The notes under the pieces are model-generated. The model did no database searches, had not been told where the DNA came from, and was given only the letters and a program-made list of their open reading frames with translations. A DNA stretch of 64,000 nucleotides, from the NCBI GenBank assembly GCA_033239005.1, contig BSQZ01000001.1, positions 9,885,000 to 9,948,999 of the forward strand, written 5' to 3'. The position numbers and the translations under genes were made by a program. Shown piece by piece: positions 1 to 11,135 of this stretch. This DNA is from Lamellibrachia satsuma (Eukaryota; Annelida; Polychaeta; Sabellida; Siboglinidae). Numbering within the stretch: position 1 is the stretch's first letter; every line of letters begins with the position of its first letter.

Positions 1-2680
1 GTACTCCTCCCCTGTCTTCCACTGTGTATGTGTCTAGTGTTTTGTACTCCTGCCCTGTCTTCCACTGTGTATGTGTCTGGTGTGTAGTACTCCTCCCCTG
101 TCTTCCACTGTGTATGTGTCTAGTGTGTTGTACTCCTCCCTGTCTTCCACTGTGTATGTGTCTGGTGTGTACTCCTCCCTGTCTTCCACTGTGTATGTGT
201 CAGTGTGTTGTACTCCTCCCTTGTCTTCCATGTGTATGAGTCTAGTGTTTAGTACTCCTGCCCTGTCTTCCACTGTGTATGTGTCTGGTGTGTAGTACTC
301 CTCCCCTGTCTTCCACTGTGTATGTGTCTAGTGTGTTGTACTCCTCCTGTCTTCCACTGTGTATGTGTCTAGTGTTTAGTACTCCTGCCCTGTCTTCCAC
401 TGTGTATGTGTCTGGTGTGTAGTACTCCTCCCTGTCTTCCACTGTGTATGTGTCTAGTGTGTTGTACTCCTCCCTGTCTTCCACTGTGTATGTGTCTGGT
501 GTGTAGTACTCCTACCCTGTCTTCCACTGTGTATGTGCCTGGTGTCTAGTACTCCTCCCATGTCTTCCACTGTGTATGTGCCTGGTGTGTAGTACTCCTC
601 CCCTGTCTTCCACTGTATATGTTCTGATGTGTAGTACTCCTCCCATGTCTTCCACTGTGTATGTGTCTAGTGTGTAGTACTCCTCCCTGTCTTCCACTGT
701 GTATGTGTCTGGTGTCTAGTACTCCTCCCATGTCTTCCACTGTGTATATGCCTGGTGTGTTGTACTCCTCCCTGTCTTCCACTGTATATGTTCCTGGTGT
801 CTAGTACTCCTCCCATGTCTTCCACTGTGTATGAGCCTGGTATGTAGTACTCCTCCCCTGTCTTCCACTGTGTATGTGTCTAGTGTGTAATACTCCTCCC
901 CTGTCTTCCACTGTGTATGTGTCTAGTGTTTAGTACTCCTCACTGTCTTCCATTGTGTATGTGTCTAGTGTGTAGTACTCCTCCCTTGTCTTCCAGTGTG
1001 TATGTGTCTAGTGTGTAGTACTCCTCCCCTGTCTTCCACTGTGTATGTGTCTAGTGTTTAGTACTCCTCCCTTGTCTTCCACTGTGTATGTGTCTAGTGT
1101 TTAGTACTCCTGCCCTGTCTTCCACTGTGTATGTGTCTGGTGTGTAGTACTCCTCCCCTGTCTTCCACTGTGTATGTGTCTAGTGTGTAGTACTCCTCCC
1201 TTGTCTTCCACTGTGTATGTGTCTAGTGTTTAGTACTCCTGCCCTGTCTTCCACTGTGTATGTGTCTGGTGTGTTGTACTCCTCCCCTGTCTTCCACTGT
1301 GTATGTGTCTAGTGTGTTCCTGGTGTGTAGTACTCCTCCCCTGTCTTCCACTGTGTATGTGTCTAGTGTGTTGTACTCCTCCCATGTCTTCCACTGTGTA
1401 TGAGCCTGGTGTGTAGTACTCCTCCCCTGTCTTCCACTGTGTATGTGTCTAGTGTGTAATACTCCTCCCCTGTCTTCCACTGTGTATGTGTCTAGTGTTT
1501 AGTACTCCTCACTGTCTTCCACTGTGTATGTGCCTGGTGTCTAGTACTCCTCCCATGTCTTCCACTGTGTATGAGCCTGGTGTGTAGTACTCCTTCCTGT
1601 CTTCCACTGTGTATGTGTCTGGTGTGTTGTACTCCTCCCTGTCTTCCACTGTGTATGTGTCTGGTGTGTAGTACTCCTCCCCTGTCTTCCACTGTGTATG
1701 TGTCTGGTGTGTAGTACTCCTCCCCTGTCTTCCACTGTGTATGTGTCTAGTGTGTAGTACTCCTCCCCTGTCTTCCACTGTGTATGTGCCTGGTGTGTAG
1801 TACTCCTCCCATGTCTTCCACTGTGTATGTGCCTGGTGTGTAGTACTCCTTCCTGTCTTCCACTGTGTATGTGTCTGGTGTGTAGTACTCCTCCCCTGTC
1901 TTCCACTGTGTATGTGTCTGGTGTGTAGTACTCCTCCCCTGTCTTCCACTGTGTATGTGTCTAGTGTGTAGTACTCCTCCCCTGTCTTCCACTGTGTATG
2001 TGCCTGGTGTGTAGTACTCCTCCCCTGTCTTCCACTGTGTATGTGCCTGGTGTCTAGTACTCCTCCCATGTCTTCCACTGTGTATGTGCCTGGTGTGTAG
2101 TACTCCTTCCTGTCTTCCACTGTGTATGTGTCTGGTGTGTAGTACTCCTCCCCGGTCTTCCACTGTGTATGTGCCTGGTGTGTAGTACTCCTCCCCTGTC
2201 TTCCACTGTGTATGTGTCTGGTGTGTAGTACTCCTCCACTGTCTTCCACTGTGTATGTGCCTGGTGTCTAGTACTCCTCCCATGTCTTCCACTGTGTATG
2301 TGTCTAGTGTGTAGTACTCCTCCCTGTCTTCCACTGTGTATGTGTCTGGTGTGTAGTACTCCTCCCCTGTCTTCCACTGTGTATGTGCCTGATGTCTAGT
2401 ACTCCTCCCATGTCTTCCACTGTGTATGTGCATGGTGTGTAGTACTCTTCCCCTGTCTTCCAATGTGTATGTGCCTGGTGTGTAGTACTCCTTCCGTCTT
2501 CCACTGTGTATGTGCCTGGTGTGTAGTACTCCTCCCCTATCTTCCACTGTGTATGTGCTTGGTGTGTAGTACTCCTCCCCTTTCTTCCACTGTGTATGTG
2601 CCTGGTGCGTAGTATTCCTCCCCTGTCATCCACTGTGTATGTGCATGGTGTGTAGTACTCCTCCTCTGTCTTCTATTGTG
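1..2680. repeat. 43-bp minisatellite array
   Basis: About 60 tandem units of 42-43 bp, each with TGTCTTCCACTGTGTATGTG followed by a CTGGTGTGTAGTACTCCTCC-like half. Units vary by single-base indels and by A/G in the CTAGTG/CTGGTG step. The array runs off the left edge, so its full length is unknown. The long open frames on the minus strand (up to 266 codons) are by-products of the repeat and are not genes. Confidence 0.97.
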
Positions 2681-3130
2681 CTGAAATATTGTAAATATTG
2701 AATCAGTTGCAATTAAGCCAGTTTCTGATTACTTCTGTTGTACCAGTTGCATGGAAGCTGACGATTGGGTAAAGTTCAGGATCCAATGATGAACAAGCTT
2801 CCATCATGCTAAATAATAACAAAATTGATATATAGGGGTGGGTAATGTGGGTGGGTCAGTGGTCCATTTGGATTATCACAAAAGAATTGGAAAGCCATAT
2901 TTAAAGTTTTTTTTTTAGTTTAAATTTTGCAATAATCGGCTTTCCATTCTCCGCATTGGCAATGTGTGCAGAGTGCTTGCAATTTGTTTTGTTTTTGAAT
3001 ATTGGCATGGGTGGAGGGGATAATTCTGTCCAACAGTTTATTGGATTATTGGAATTGTGTTATACTTATGAAGCCCTGTAGTGCGGAAATCTGTGTCCCC
3101 GCTGTAGTGACAAACTTGTGACATTTCCAG
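2681..3130. other. non-coding sequence before a kinesin exon
   Basis: No gene, array or element edge is recognised. It would be intronic if the KIF21-like exon that follows still belongs to a gene. Confidence 0.5.
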
Positions 3131-3316
3131 CTGGACTGTGATGATCGCGTGTAAGACCGTGACTTCATAGAAATGCTCAACACGCTGAAGTACACAAACC
3201 ATGCTGCAAACATCAAGAACAAAGCGTGCATCAACCAAGATAAGACGAGCAGACAGATGGCAGCACTGAGGGCAGAGAACTTCGACCTTCAGCAGGAGCT
3301 CATCCTCTGCAAGACG
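3131..3316 (+). pseudogene. KIF21-like kinesin exon (end of motor/neck), frame-damaged
   Basis: The plus-strand frame encodes [17 protein letters not shown] followed by a coiled-coil start ([20 protein letters not shown]). In KIF21 plus-end kinesins the end of the motor domain reads similarly (a conserved NTLKYANRARNIKNK-type block). A TTCCAG acceptor precedes the block and a GTCAGT donor follows a phase-0 KT codon pair. Just upstream, TVMIAC and DRDFIE are both present but in different frames, and the few residues that normally join them are missing. I read this as a small deletion with frameshift, so the copy is probably dead. The next exon in the family order lies at 5197-5386. An alternative is a real exon starting at the later TTCATAG acceptor. 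Confidence 0.65.
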
Positions 3317-3354
3317 GTCAGTCTCTTCACAGCACAGTCGCTGGAGCATAAATC

Positions 3355-3600
3355 ATGCTTGGGTTCAAATGCAAATGCATATGCATTTCAAAATGCGCAT
3401 TTGTATTTTTGGAATCCAAGACATTTGCATTTGCTTTTTTTATCAAAAACACTTGCATTTGCATTTGAATCAAAATATTTGCACTTGTATTTGATTAAAA
3501 AGCATTTGCATTTGATTTTTTTTTTTTTTTTATTTGCATTCGCATTTGATTTAAAAACGTTTGCATTTGCTTTTGATTTATAAACATTTGCATCAAAATA
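3355..3600. repeat. ATTTGCAT-rich minisatellite cluster
   Basis: Degenerate units of about 20 bp combine one or two GCATTTG words with an ATCAAAA-like spacer. The left border TTGGGTTCAAATGCAAATGC recurs at about 57113, and a related border occurs reversed near 15075. The clusters at 14870-15075, 28855-29130, 57108-57380 and 58350-58515 belong to the same family. The ORFs here are low-complexity shadows. Confidence 0.85.
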
Positions 3601-3839
3601 TGACAATAAATCCATTGTTGAACCTGCAAATTTTTTTCTAATCTTGTCTTTGACTCCACTTCATTTTAGAGCAAGTCTTAAATACTATTATGTAACACCT
3701 GTGAATCAAGTTTAACACCATCACATACAATTTCTGCTCGCTAATGACTATGTGGACAGACTCTGTTGAGCAGTGCATGAAAGGCTGGAAGCCATTGATG
3801 TTTGTGCATATGTGACAAAACCGTTGTATGTACACAATT

Positions 3840-4016
3840 TGAGATCACCACTTATTTATCTTTCAGCCACCTTCACTTATAGTAGAAACCATTTACTCTT
3901 AGTAATTACTTTAATCTAGTCTGTGTATACATTTTTACAAAAATCTGATTCCATTTAATCAAATATCTTTTTCAATGCAAGAACAAATGTGAATATCATT
4001 CATGTGGAATTATGAT
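3840..4016. repeat. outer edge of left inverted-duplication arm
   Basis: This sequence (GAGATCACCACTTATTTATC onward) is found in reverse complement at about 28115-27937. Beyond it (3600-3840 against 28116 onward) the two arms no longer match, so this marks the outer limit of similarity. No coding content is seen from 3600 to 3840. Confidence 0.75.
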
Positions 4017-4100
4017 TGTGAGACATGGTGGCTTTGTGGGAGAACATCGGACTGTCAGTAAAGGGGACCGGGGTTTAATTCCACCATCTGCTGCTTTGAA
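4017..4100 (+). mobile_element. tRNA-derived SINE head (family 2)
   Basis: A tRNA-like head with an A-box-like TGGCTTTGTGGGAGAAC and a B-box-like GGGTTTAATTCC about 35 bp later. Near-identical heads occur at 15270 (plus) and 27935 (minus). In all three, a 29-bp minisatellite follows directly, so the array appears to be the expanded SINE tail. Confidence 0.6.
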
Positions 4101-4107
4101 ACTTGTT

Positions 4108-5070
4108 GTGTACTCTCTCTCTCTCATGAGTAAATGCTGTGGACTCCATCTCTCATGAGTAAATGCTGTGTACTCCATCTCTCATGAGTAAAAGCTGTGG
4201 ACCTCATCTCTTGAAAGTCAATGCTGTGGACTCCATATCTCGTGAGTAAATGCTGTGGATTCCACCTCTGATGAATAAATGTTGTGGACTAGTGATGAAG
4301 AAGAATGGAAAAAAATTTACGACTGGTATCTGTGCCAGCCTCACCCCGCACTACAGGGAAGAGGAGGAGAACAAAAATTCCATCTCAGTTTCCATCCATG
4401 AGTAAATGCTGGGTACTCCTTGTCTCATGAGTAAAAGCTGTCGACTCCATCTGTTGTGAGTAAATGCTGTGGATTCCATCTATCATGAATAAATACTGTG
4501 GACTCCATCTATCATGAGTAAATACTGTGGATTCCATCTCTCATAAGTAAATGCTGTAGACTCCATCTCTCATGAGTAAATGCTGTAGACTCCATATCTC
4601 ATGAGTAAATGCTGTGGATTCCATCTCTCATGAGTAAATGTTGTAGTCTCCATCTCTCATGAGTAAATGATGTGGACTCCATCCCTCATGAGTAAATGCT
4701 GTAGATTCTATCTCTGATGAGTAAATGCTGTAGATTCCATCTCTCATGAGTAAATGCTGTAGACTCCATCTCTCATTGGTAAATGCTGTGTACTCCATCT
4801 CTCATGAGTAAAAGCTGTGGACCTCATCTCTTGAGAATCAATGCTGTGGACTCCATATATCGTGAGAAAATGCTGTGGATTCCACCTCTGATGAGTAAAT
4901 GCTGTGGACAAGTGATGAAGAAGAATGGGAAAAAATTAACGACTGGTATCTGTGCCAGCCTCACCCCGGACTACAGGGAAGAGGAGGAGAGCAACAATTC
5001 CATCTCTCATGTTTAAATGCTGTGGAATCTATCTCTCATAAGAAAATGCTGTGGACTCCATCTCTCACGA
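4108..5070 (+). repeat. 29-bp minisatellite with two interspersed ~95-bp blocks
   Basis: Roughly 25-30 units of CATCTCTCATGAGTAAATGC plus TGTGGACTC. They are interrupted twice (about 4289-4385 and 4906-5003) by a conserved block containing GAAGAAGAATGG and CTGGTATCTGTGCCAGCCTC. The block is also found at 15650-15735 and, reversed, at 27125-27215. That it accompanies every copy suggests it is part of the SINE body. Confidence 0.85.
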
Positions 5071-5196
5071 TCAACTGCAGAAGAGTTCATGATGCAGTTC
5101 AGTCAATTCTGCTAACTACCTCACAAGAGGATGCAAATGAATGAATGAATGACTGCTGTGCTAAAGGTGAGCGAGTAGATAATGTTGTGTTGATAG

Positions 5197-5386
5197 GGCA
5201 AGCATATGATGGACCCGGATGGTGTGAAGAGATTCAACATGTTCCACGAAAACTCGATGTTACACACCGAGCACAACAACTTGCGTATGCGCGTGAAAGC
5301 GTTACAACAAACAGTCGACGCCATCACGGTGAAGAACATCGCCTTGCTGGTCGAGCACAACACAGCAATGATTGCCAGTGGTGACG
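5197..5386 (+). pseudogene. KIF21-like coiled-coil exon, reading frame intact
   Basis: An open exon begins GKHMMDPDGVKRFNMFHENS and continues with a heptad-rich stretch (EHNNLRMRVKALQQTVDAI). This corresponds to the coiled coil right after the motor in KIF21 kinesins, where a GK-I-D-x-x-GV...MFHEN-ML-TE-NNLR pattern is typical. It is bounded by GATAG and GACG/GTAAGA, and its phase-0 start fits the KT end of the exon at 3131-3316, so the pair would splice cleanly. No further kinesin exon follows: a TIR-like piece comes next. The exon itself has no stop, but the copy as a whole lacks the motor and carries a frameshift upstream. I therefore treat it as part of a broken gene, though transcription is possible. 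Confidence 0.65.
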
Positions 5387-5761
5387 GTAAGAACAAACTC
5401 TGGCATTTTATTTTAGTTTGAAGTTGGGTAAAAACATTTTTACTGACTAAATGCAAATGTGTTTGAAGATTGCCTTCCAAAGCAGAGAGTCCAACAATTT
5501 GTCATCTGTGTGTAATCCACCATTATCATACAGTTTTCCTACCTGAGCCGGCTAGATGATATGATATGTGGCTTGATCTGAAGAAGCTTGTTATTTGACA
5601 GGTTGATACTTGTAGTGATGGAACGACTTGAATACGGGTGTCACGTCAATATCCTCTCTTTTGTCATGCCGGTCGTCGTGGGTGTAATACTAACAACGTC
5701 GCTGGTACATCAAATATCACCTGGTTCTGTGCTGGCTACGAGGGGGGATGTTGTTTTCTAG

Positions 5762-6234
5762 GGCACAAGAAAGAGTCTACAACGCCATAGTTCTCTACTT
5801 CCAACACGCCGCCAACCCTGTCGACCACCAGGACAACGTCGCGATAATGTTGCGCTTTGTTTGCAGGCAACTGGTGACATGCGAAGAGGACCAGTGGGGC
5901 TTGCGTCTCTACTTCGGCGATCGCGACGACGTCGGCGCGTCAAAAATGCTCAACTTCGACAATAGGGACAAGGTAGTCTTGTGTTTGACGCGAGAGTTCA
6001 TCGATGGCAGCGAACTACCTGGCGACGGCGCTCGACAACAGCAAGCCGATGCCCAAGTACATCTTTGCCTTATTCGACGACACCCAACCTACTTCCATTC
6101 CCCGACGTCTATAGCAACTGCTCCTACCAGACTCCACCCCCATCCAGCTCACGTGGGGCAGCCTGGAAGAAGAGGATGGGCGTGATACATTCTGGCGAAG
6201 CATGAGTGAAGCACTGATGCATGACCCCGACTAG
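5762..6234 (+). pseudogene. TIR-like domain remnant, frameshifted
   Basis: After a TTTTCTAG acceptor the frame reads VYNAIVLYFQHA, then EEDQWGLRLYFGDRDDVGAS and DKVVLCLTREF. This resembles a MyD88/TLR-type TIR fold: strand A with [FY]-[DN]-A, the box-2-like RD...G loop, then a hydrophobic strand. The match continues in another frame (YLATALDNSKPMPKYIFALF), and in a third with a box-3-like end (DTFWRSMSEALM) just before a TAG. At least two frame changes break it. TIR domains bind other TIRs in immune adaptors and receptors, and some are NADases, but no function can be assigned to this remnant. A reversed 3' part lies at 26586-26812. TIR identity is inferred from the pattern only. Confidence 0.45.
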
Positions 6235-6451
6235 GGGAGATGTCGACGTCTTTTCGATGCGATACCATTGCTGGTTTCTTTTCGGGACAAACGTTTGACG
6301 ATATAAACAGTATAACAAACAATTAGTCGTCTTTCATATGAAATTCACCGCTCCAGAACACGGACACCGCGTGCGATGCGAAACCAGTGTTGGTTTCGTA
6401 CCATAATACACGTGTGCTTCCTCTCTACCCTCTACCCCCGTGTCTCCCTCC

Positions 6452-6775
6452 ACCCCCTCCCGTGGGGCGCGGTAGAGTTGCGGTTAGAAGGTCGGACTCT
6501 CAGTCGAGAGAACCCGGGTTCAAATCCTTTTGCTGCAGTTTTAAAGCTTTGGCAATTTGTTTCACCCCACGTTCCTCTAGCTCATTCAGTTGTATAAATT
6601 AGTAACTGGCTATAGGCAGTGTTGGATAGATATAGGAATAGTCTTCGTGGAGTTATTGCAGCATGGCTGAACGCTTCCCAGAGAAGTCGATATAGAGCTT
6701 GAATTAACACGTCTGCCAACGTGTGCAGTATACAGCACTTTGATCAGTCCCAACGACTGTATATACTTTCCCGCC
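6452..6775 (+). mobile_element. tRNA-derived SINE (family 1), left-arm copy
   Basis: The tRNA-like head has an A box near GGTAGAGTTGCGG and B box GGTTCAAATCC. It is followed by a body with CACCCCACGTTCCTC, a GAATAGTCTTCG block, GGCTGAACGCTTCCCAGAGA and a tail around CAGCACTTTGATCAG. Copies: reversed at 26095-26397, and at 58882-59190. Despite the good boxes, the divergent stems and shared body make a functional tRNA gene unlikely. Confidence 0.75.
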
Positions 6776-8045
<1,270 letters not shown>

Positions 8046-9872
8046 ATTTAACAAGATTTAACAAGATTGCCATCTCGAACAAGTTCCAGATGGCAAGTGG
8101 ACAAGGAAGCCATTGGCTTATCGAGAGTCCAACAATTTTCACATCTATGTGTAGCCCGCCCTTATCAGATATCTGTCAATTCTATTTTTAAACATATTCA
8201 CACTACTAGCATTAACACAATCGTTTGGCAGTTTGTTCCATTCATTTATCACCCTCTGTGAGAATGAGTACTTTCTCATGTCCAACCTACACTGCTCCTT
8301 AACTAATGCTGCTTTGTGTCCTCTGGTTCTACTGCCTTCTTTAAGTTTGAAGAACATATTCCTATCAACATCCTCATAACCGTTCACTATTTTAAACACT
8401 TCTATTTGGTCTCCTCTTAGTCTCCTGGTCTCTAGTGTTGTCAAACCACATTGTAATAAGCGACTTTCGTAACTAAGGTCTCTTAATTCTGGAATCATCT
8501 TAGTTGCTCTTCGTTGTATTCTTTCTAGCTTATCTATGTCTTTTTTACGATATGGCCTCCATGCTTGAATACAATATTCCAAATGTGGTCTAACTATTGC
8601 TTTGTATAGGGGTACAATTAGATGTTTCTCCTTATACGTGATAGTTCTCCTAATTAGGCCTAGAATTTGATTTCCTTTCGAAGCAGCAATCCCACATTGC
8701 TCTGAAACTTTCATGTCAGCATTAAATATTACTCCTAAATCCTTTTCTTGTGTGGTTCTACCTAGTACAGCATCCCCCATTTTATATTCCTCATCCATAT
8801 TTCCATGTCCTATGTGTATACATTTACACTTCCCAAAATTGAATAACATTTGCCATTTTTCTGACCATTTAACTAATTTTTCTAGATCATCCTGTAAACT
8901 TTGTTTATCTGTATCATTAGTAACCTTTCTGAATACCTTTGTGTCATCTGCAAATTTGAGTACTTTGCTAGATATGTCATCCTCCAAATCATTTATATAT
9001 ATTAAAAACAGTATAGGGCCTAACACTGATCCCTGTGGTACCCCACTCAAAACAGATTTCCAGTTTGAAATCTTACCATCTACTATTACTCTCTGTCTTC
9101 TGTGTGTAAGCCACTTTTCTATCCAGTTGATTACATCATTGCCTATACCATGGGCTTTTAGTTTAAGTAACAATCTTTGATGTGGCACTTTATCGAAAGC
9201 TTTCTGAAAATCTAAGTAGACAACATCCACTGGTGACCCGTGATCTACCCACTTTGTAATTTCTTCTAAAAAACATAAGAGATTGGTTAGACATGACCTT
9301 GCTTTTAGGAATCCATGTTGAGATGTATTTATTAATTTATGTTTTATGAGGAATTCCACCATGTGGTCTCTAATTAATGTTTCAAGTAATTTACATACAA
9401 CTGATGTTAAACTCACTGGTCTGTAATTTTCTGGCTTCTTCCTCGATCCCTTCTTAAACAGCGGCGTAATGTTTGCTTCTTTCCATTCTGAAGGAACTAT
9501 TCCTTCTTCTAGTGACAAGTTAAATAAGTTTGCAAGTGGTGTACTAATTTGATCAACAATTTCCTTTAGCAGTTTTGGTGGTATCCCATCAACTCCAGGT
9601 GATTTATTATCTTTCATCTTCTTAATTTTCTTTGCTATCATTTCAGGAGTTACAAATAACTGCCCTAAATATTCTGATGTATTGCCCTCAAATTTAGTTA
9701 ATGGAACTGGAAGTGAGCTGATATCTTCTGTGGTAAAAACTGAGCTGAAATACTCATTCAGGACCTCTGCCATTTGGAACCCATCTGAAATTATGTTTTC
9801 ACTGTTGCTTTCCAGTGGTCCGACCTTATCTCGAACTTTCTGTTTACTCCTTACATAAGCATAGAAACTCTC
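8046..9872 (-). mobile_element. CR1/L2-like LINE, copy A, 5'-truncated
   Basis: The 3' end lies at 8046 with a 10-bp-repeat tail (CTTGTTAAAT on the element strand), as in copies B, C and D. The 5' end is at about 9872, where similarity to copy B stops within the SFYAYVRSKQK codons. The endonuclease part is missing. The intact pre-insertion sequence is found reversed around 25050. Confidence 0.85.
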
Positions 9873-10088
9873 ACCTTCTAAGCGTTTTGACTGACTGTTG
9901 GCTAACGTAACCGTTGTGCGCATGCATTTGTTCCACAAAGTAACGGCGATGGGAATGCTTAGATTAATAGATAATAAAGAGATAATACCTGTTAATACAA
10001 CTGTTAGATGATACTGTTGGCAATATAGTAAAAGTTTTCCACTTGTAGTGTGTTGCATCCCCAAGGTAAGGTTATTGATGACAGTCAA
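8145..10088 (-). CDS. LINE reverse transcriptase ORF (copy A), open throughout
   Basis: A 647-codon frame. Residues from about 73 on are a non-LTR retrotransposon reverse transcriptase of CR1/L2-like type: fingers NKSPGVDGIPPKLL near 161-174, YLDFQKAFD near 291-299, GVPQGSVLGP near 349-358, and catalytic FADD near 379-382. The usual CR1-like C terminus follows (LEYCIQAW, RRATKMIPEL, FSQRVINEWNKLP). The first 72 codons are not retrotransposon; they are host arm sequence read in frame by chance, since the same DNA occurs without the LINE at about 25050-24870. The enzyme would copy LINE RNA at a nicked target, but this copy lacks the endonuclease, so it cannot be autonomous. The unbroken RT frame suggests a recent insertion compared with B, C and D. 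Confidence 0.85.
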   Translation of the reverse strand: MTVINNLTLGMQHTTSGKLLLYCQQYHLTVVLTGIISLLSINLSIPIAVTLWNKCMRTTVTLANSQSKRLEGESFYAYVRSKQKVRDKVGPLESNSENIISDGFQMAEVLNEYFSSVFTTEDISSLPVPLTKFEGNTSEYLGQLFVTPEMIAKKIKKMKDNKSPGVDGIPPKLLKEIVDQISTPLANLFNLSLEEGIVPSEWKEANITPLFKKGSRKKPENYRPVSLTSVVCKLLETLIRDHMVEFLIKHKLINTSQHGFLKARSCLTNLLCFLEEITKWVDHGSPVDVVYLDFQKAFDKVPHQRLLLKLKAHGIGNDVINWIEKWLTHRRQRVIVDGKISNWKSVLSGVPQGSVLGPILFLIYINDLEDDISSKVLKFADDTKVFRKVTNDTDKQSLQDDLEKLVKWSEKWQMLFNFGKCKCIHIGHGNMDEEYKMGDAVLGRTTQEKDLGVIFNADMKVSEQCGIAASKGNQILGLIRRTITYKEKHLIVPLYKAIVRPHLEYCIQAWRPYRKKDIDKLERIQRRATKMIPELRDLSYESRLLQCGLTTLETRRLRGDQIEVFKIVNGYEDVDRNMFFKLKEGSRTRGHKAALVKEQCRLDMRKYSFSQRVINEWNKLPNDCVNASSVNMFKNRIDRYLIRAGYT

Positions 10089-10214
10089 CGGGCCGACGTT
10101 GTTGTAGACGCCATCTTAGAGTGAGCACTTCCGGCACATGAGCATAATTGCCACCACTGAATCTGCATAATTCAATATCAATAACATAGATTAGTAATAT
10201 TAATGATGCATGTT
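9873..10214. repeat. arm segment upstream of LINE A
   Basis: Reverse complement of about 25050-24730. No gene is recognised. Confidence 0.7.
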
Positions 10215-10449
10215 ATACATTTGCTGCATTACAACTTGAACTATGCCATATAGGAAACATTCTAATGAATAAATTGTTTAATTATATGTTGTCATGTCAG
10301 ATAAATGTAAAGTAAGCATGTTTCAAGAGTATACATTTTGCTGCATTACAACTTAAACTATGCCATATAGGAAACATTCTAATGAATAAATTGTTTAATT
10401 ATATGTTGTCATGTCAGATAAATGTAAAGTAAGCATGTTTCAAGAGTTC
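10215..10449. repeat. 116-bp tandem duplication, left arm only
   Basis: Two near-identical units start at 10215 and 10331 (ATACATTTGCTGC..., each ending near CATGTTTCAAGAG). The right arm (about 24610-24735) has a single unit, so the duplication arose after the arms separated, or one unit was lost on the right. Confidence 0.85.
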
Positions 10450-10951
10450 ACACCACAAATTCGGCCGGAAGGGTGTACTTACTATATAAACGGGTAGACG
10501 TGTTGTCATAGGAGGTTGCTAGCTCAACATATAGGGGTTGTCAGTAGTCAGGGTGGAGGACTATACATGGTCTGGGGGCCGACAAATCTCTCCCCTGAGA
10601 GCTGCTCAATAAGCAACCATAAGAGACTCGGTGACTGTGGGTCGGTCTCTCCATCGACCGACAGGAGGTGCTCCACGGATTGCCCGAGCCGGCGACTTGA
10701 AATATAATCCCATTGGCAGATAATGGCTACGCGTCACTTACGTCATTGATCTCTTATTTTTTATAAAAGAACGTCGATCATTCCATGGTCAGATTCAGGT
10801 TATTATTCGCGATTCGCATTAGTTGGTCAATCGGACAAGTTTCATTGTCATCATTTTGTCTAATGTTGTCTTCTTTAGTATTTTGATATACATGACCAGG
10901 AGTGTTCGGACCATTCTTAGTGGGAGGAGTGGTGTAGATACTGTAGTTCAG
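10450..10951. repeat. arm segment without recognised gene
   Basis: Matches about 24600-24100 in reverse complement. It contains GTCGGTCTCTCCATCGACCG, a short imperfect palindrome, and no supported coding frame. Confidence 0.65.
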
Positions 10952-11135
10952 AAATGCTTGCAAACGAGATATCAAAATCTGTTCAGATCAGCATTGAGTC
11001 CTAGGAATATGCTGCAACAACTGGCGACAGGCTTTGTGGAGTGGTATCAGAAAGGAGAAATGAACTGTGGATGGAGAAGAGAGAGTCCAGGGGCCGCCCA
11101 ATCCCTCATTGACCTCTATCTCAAGTCTTTCCCAT
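10952..11135 (+). pseudogene. unrecognised exon X1
   Basis: An open stretch between GTAGTTCAG and CCCAT/GTAAGT. It reads ...NMLQQLATGFVEWYQKGEMN then AAQSLIDLYLKSFP and leaves one base over. That base fits the two-base start of exon X2 at 11915, giving a continuous protein across a 780-bp intron. The right-arm copy (about 24100-23900, reversed) has indels that break the frame. I do not recognise the family. It may be one piece of a duplicated host gene, and no function is proposed. Confidence 0.45.

Noticed and set aside
1509..2633. Long minus-strand ORFs (up to 266 codons) with repeated HTQWKTGEEYYTP-like words
   Set aside because: They arise from a stop-free frame of the 43-bp satellite and occur in several frames at once.
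6452..6525. Functional tRNA gene
   Set aside because: A and B boxes are present, but acceptor and anticodon stems do not pair convincingly and a shared ~300-bp SINE body follows. The same applies to 58882 and to the family 2 heads.
8713..9180. 155-codon plus-strand ORF
   Set aside because: Antisense of the LINE A reverse transcriptase; the same antisense frame recurs opposite LINE B.
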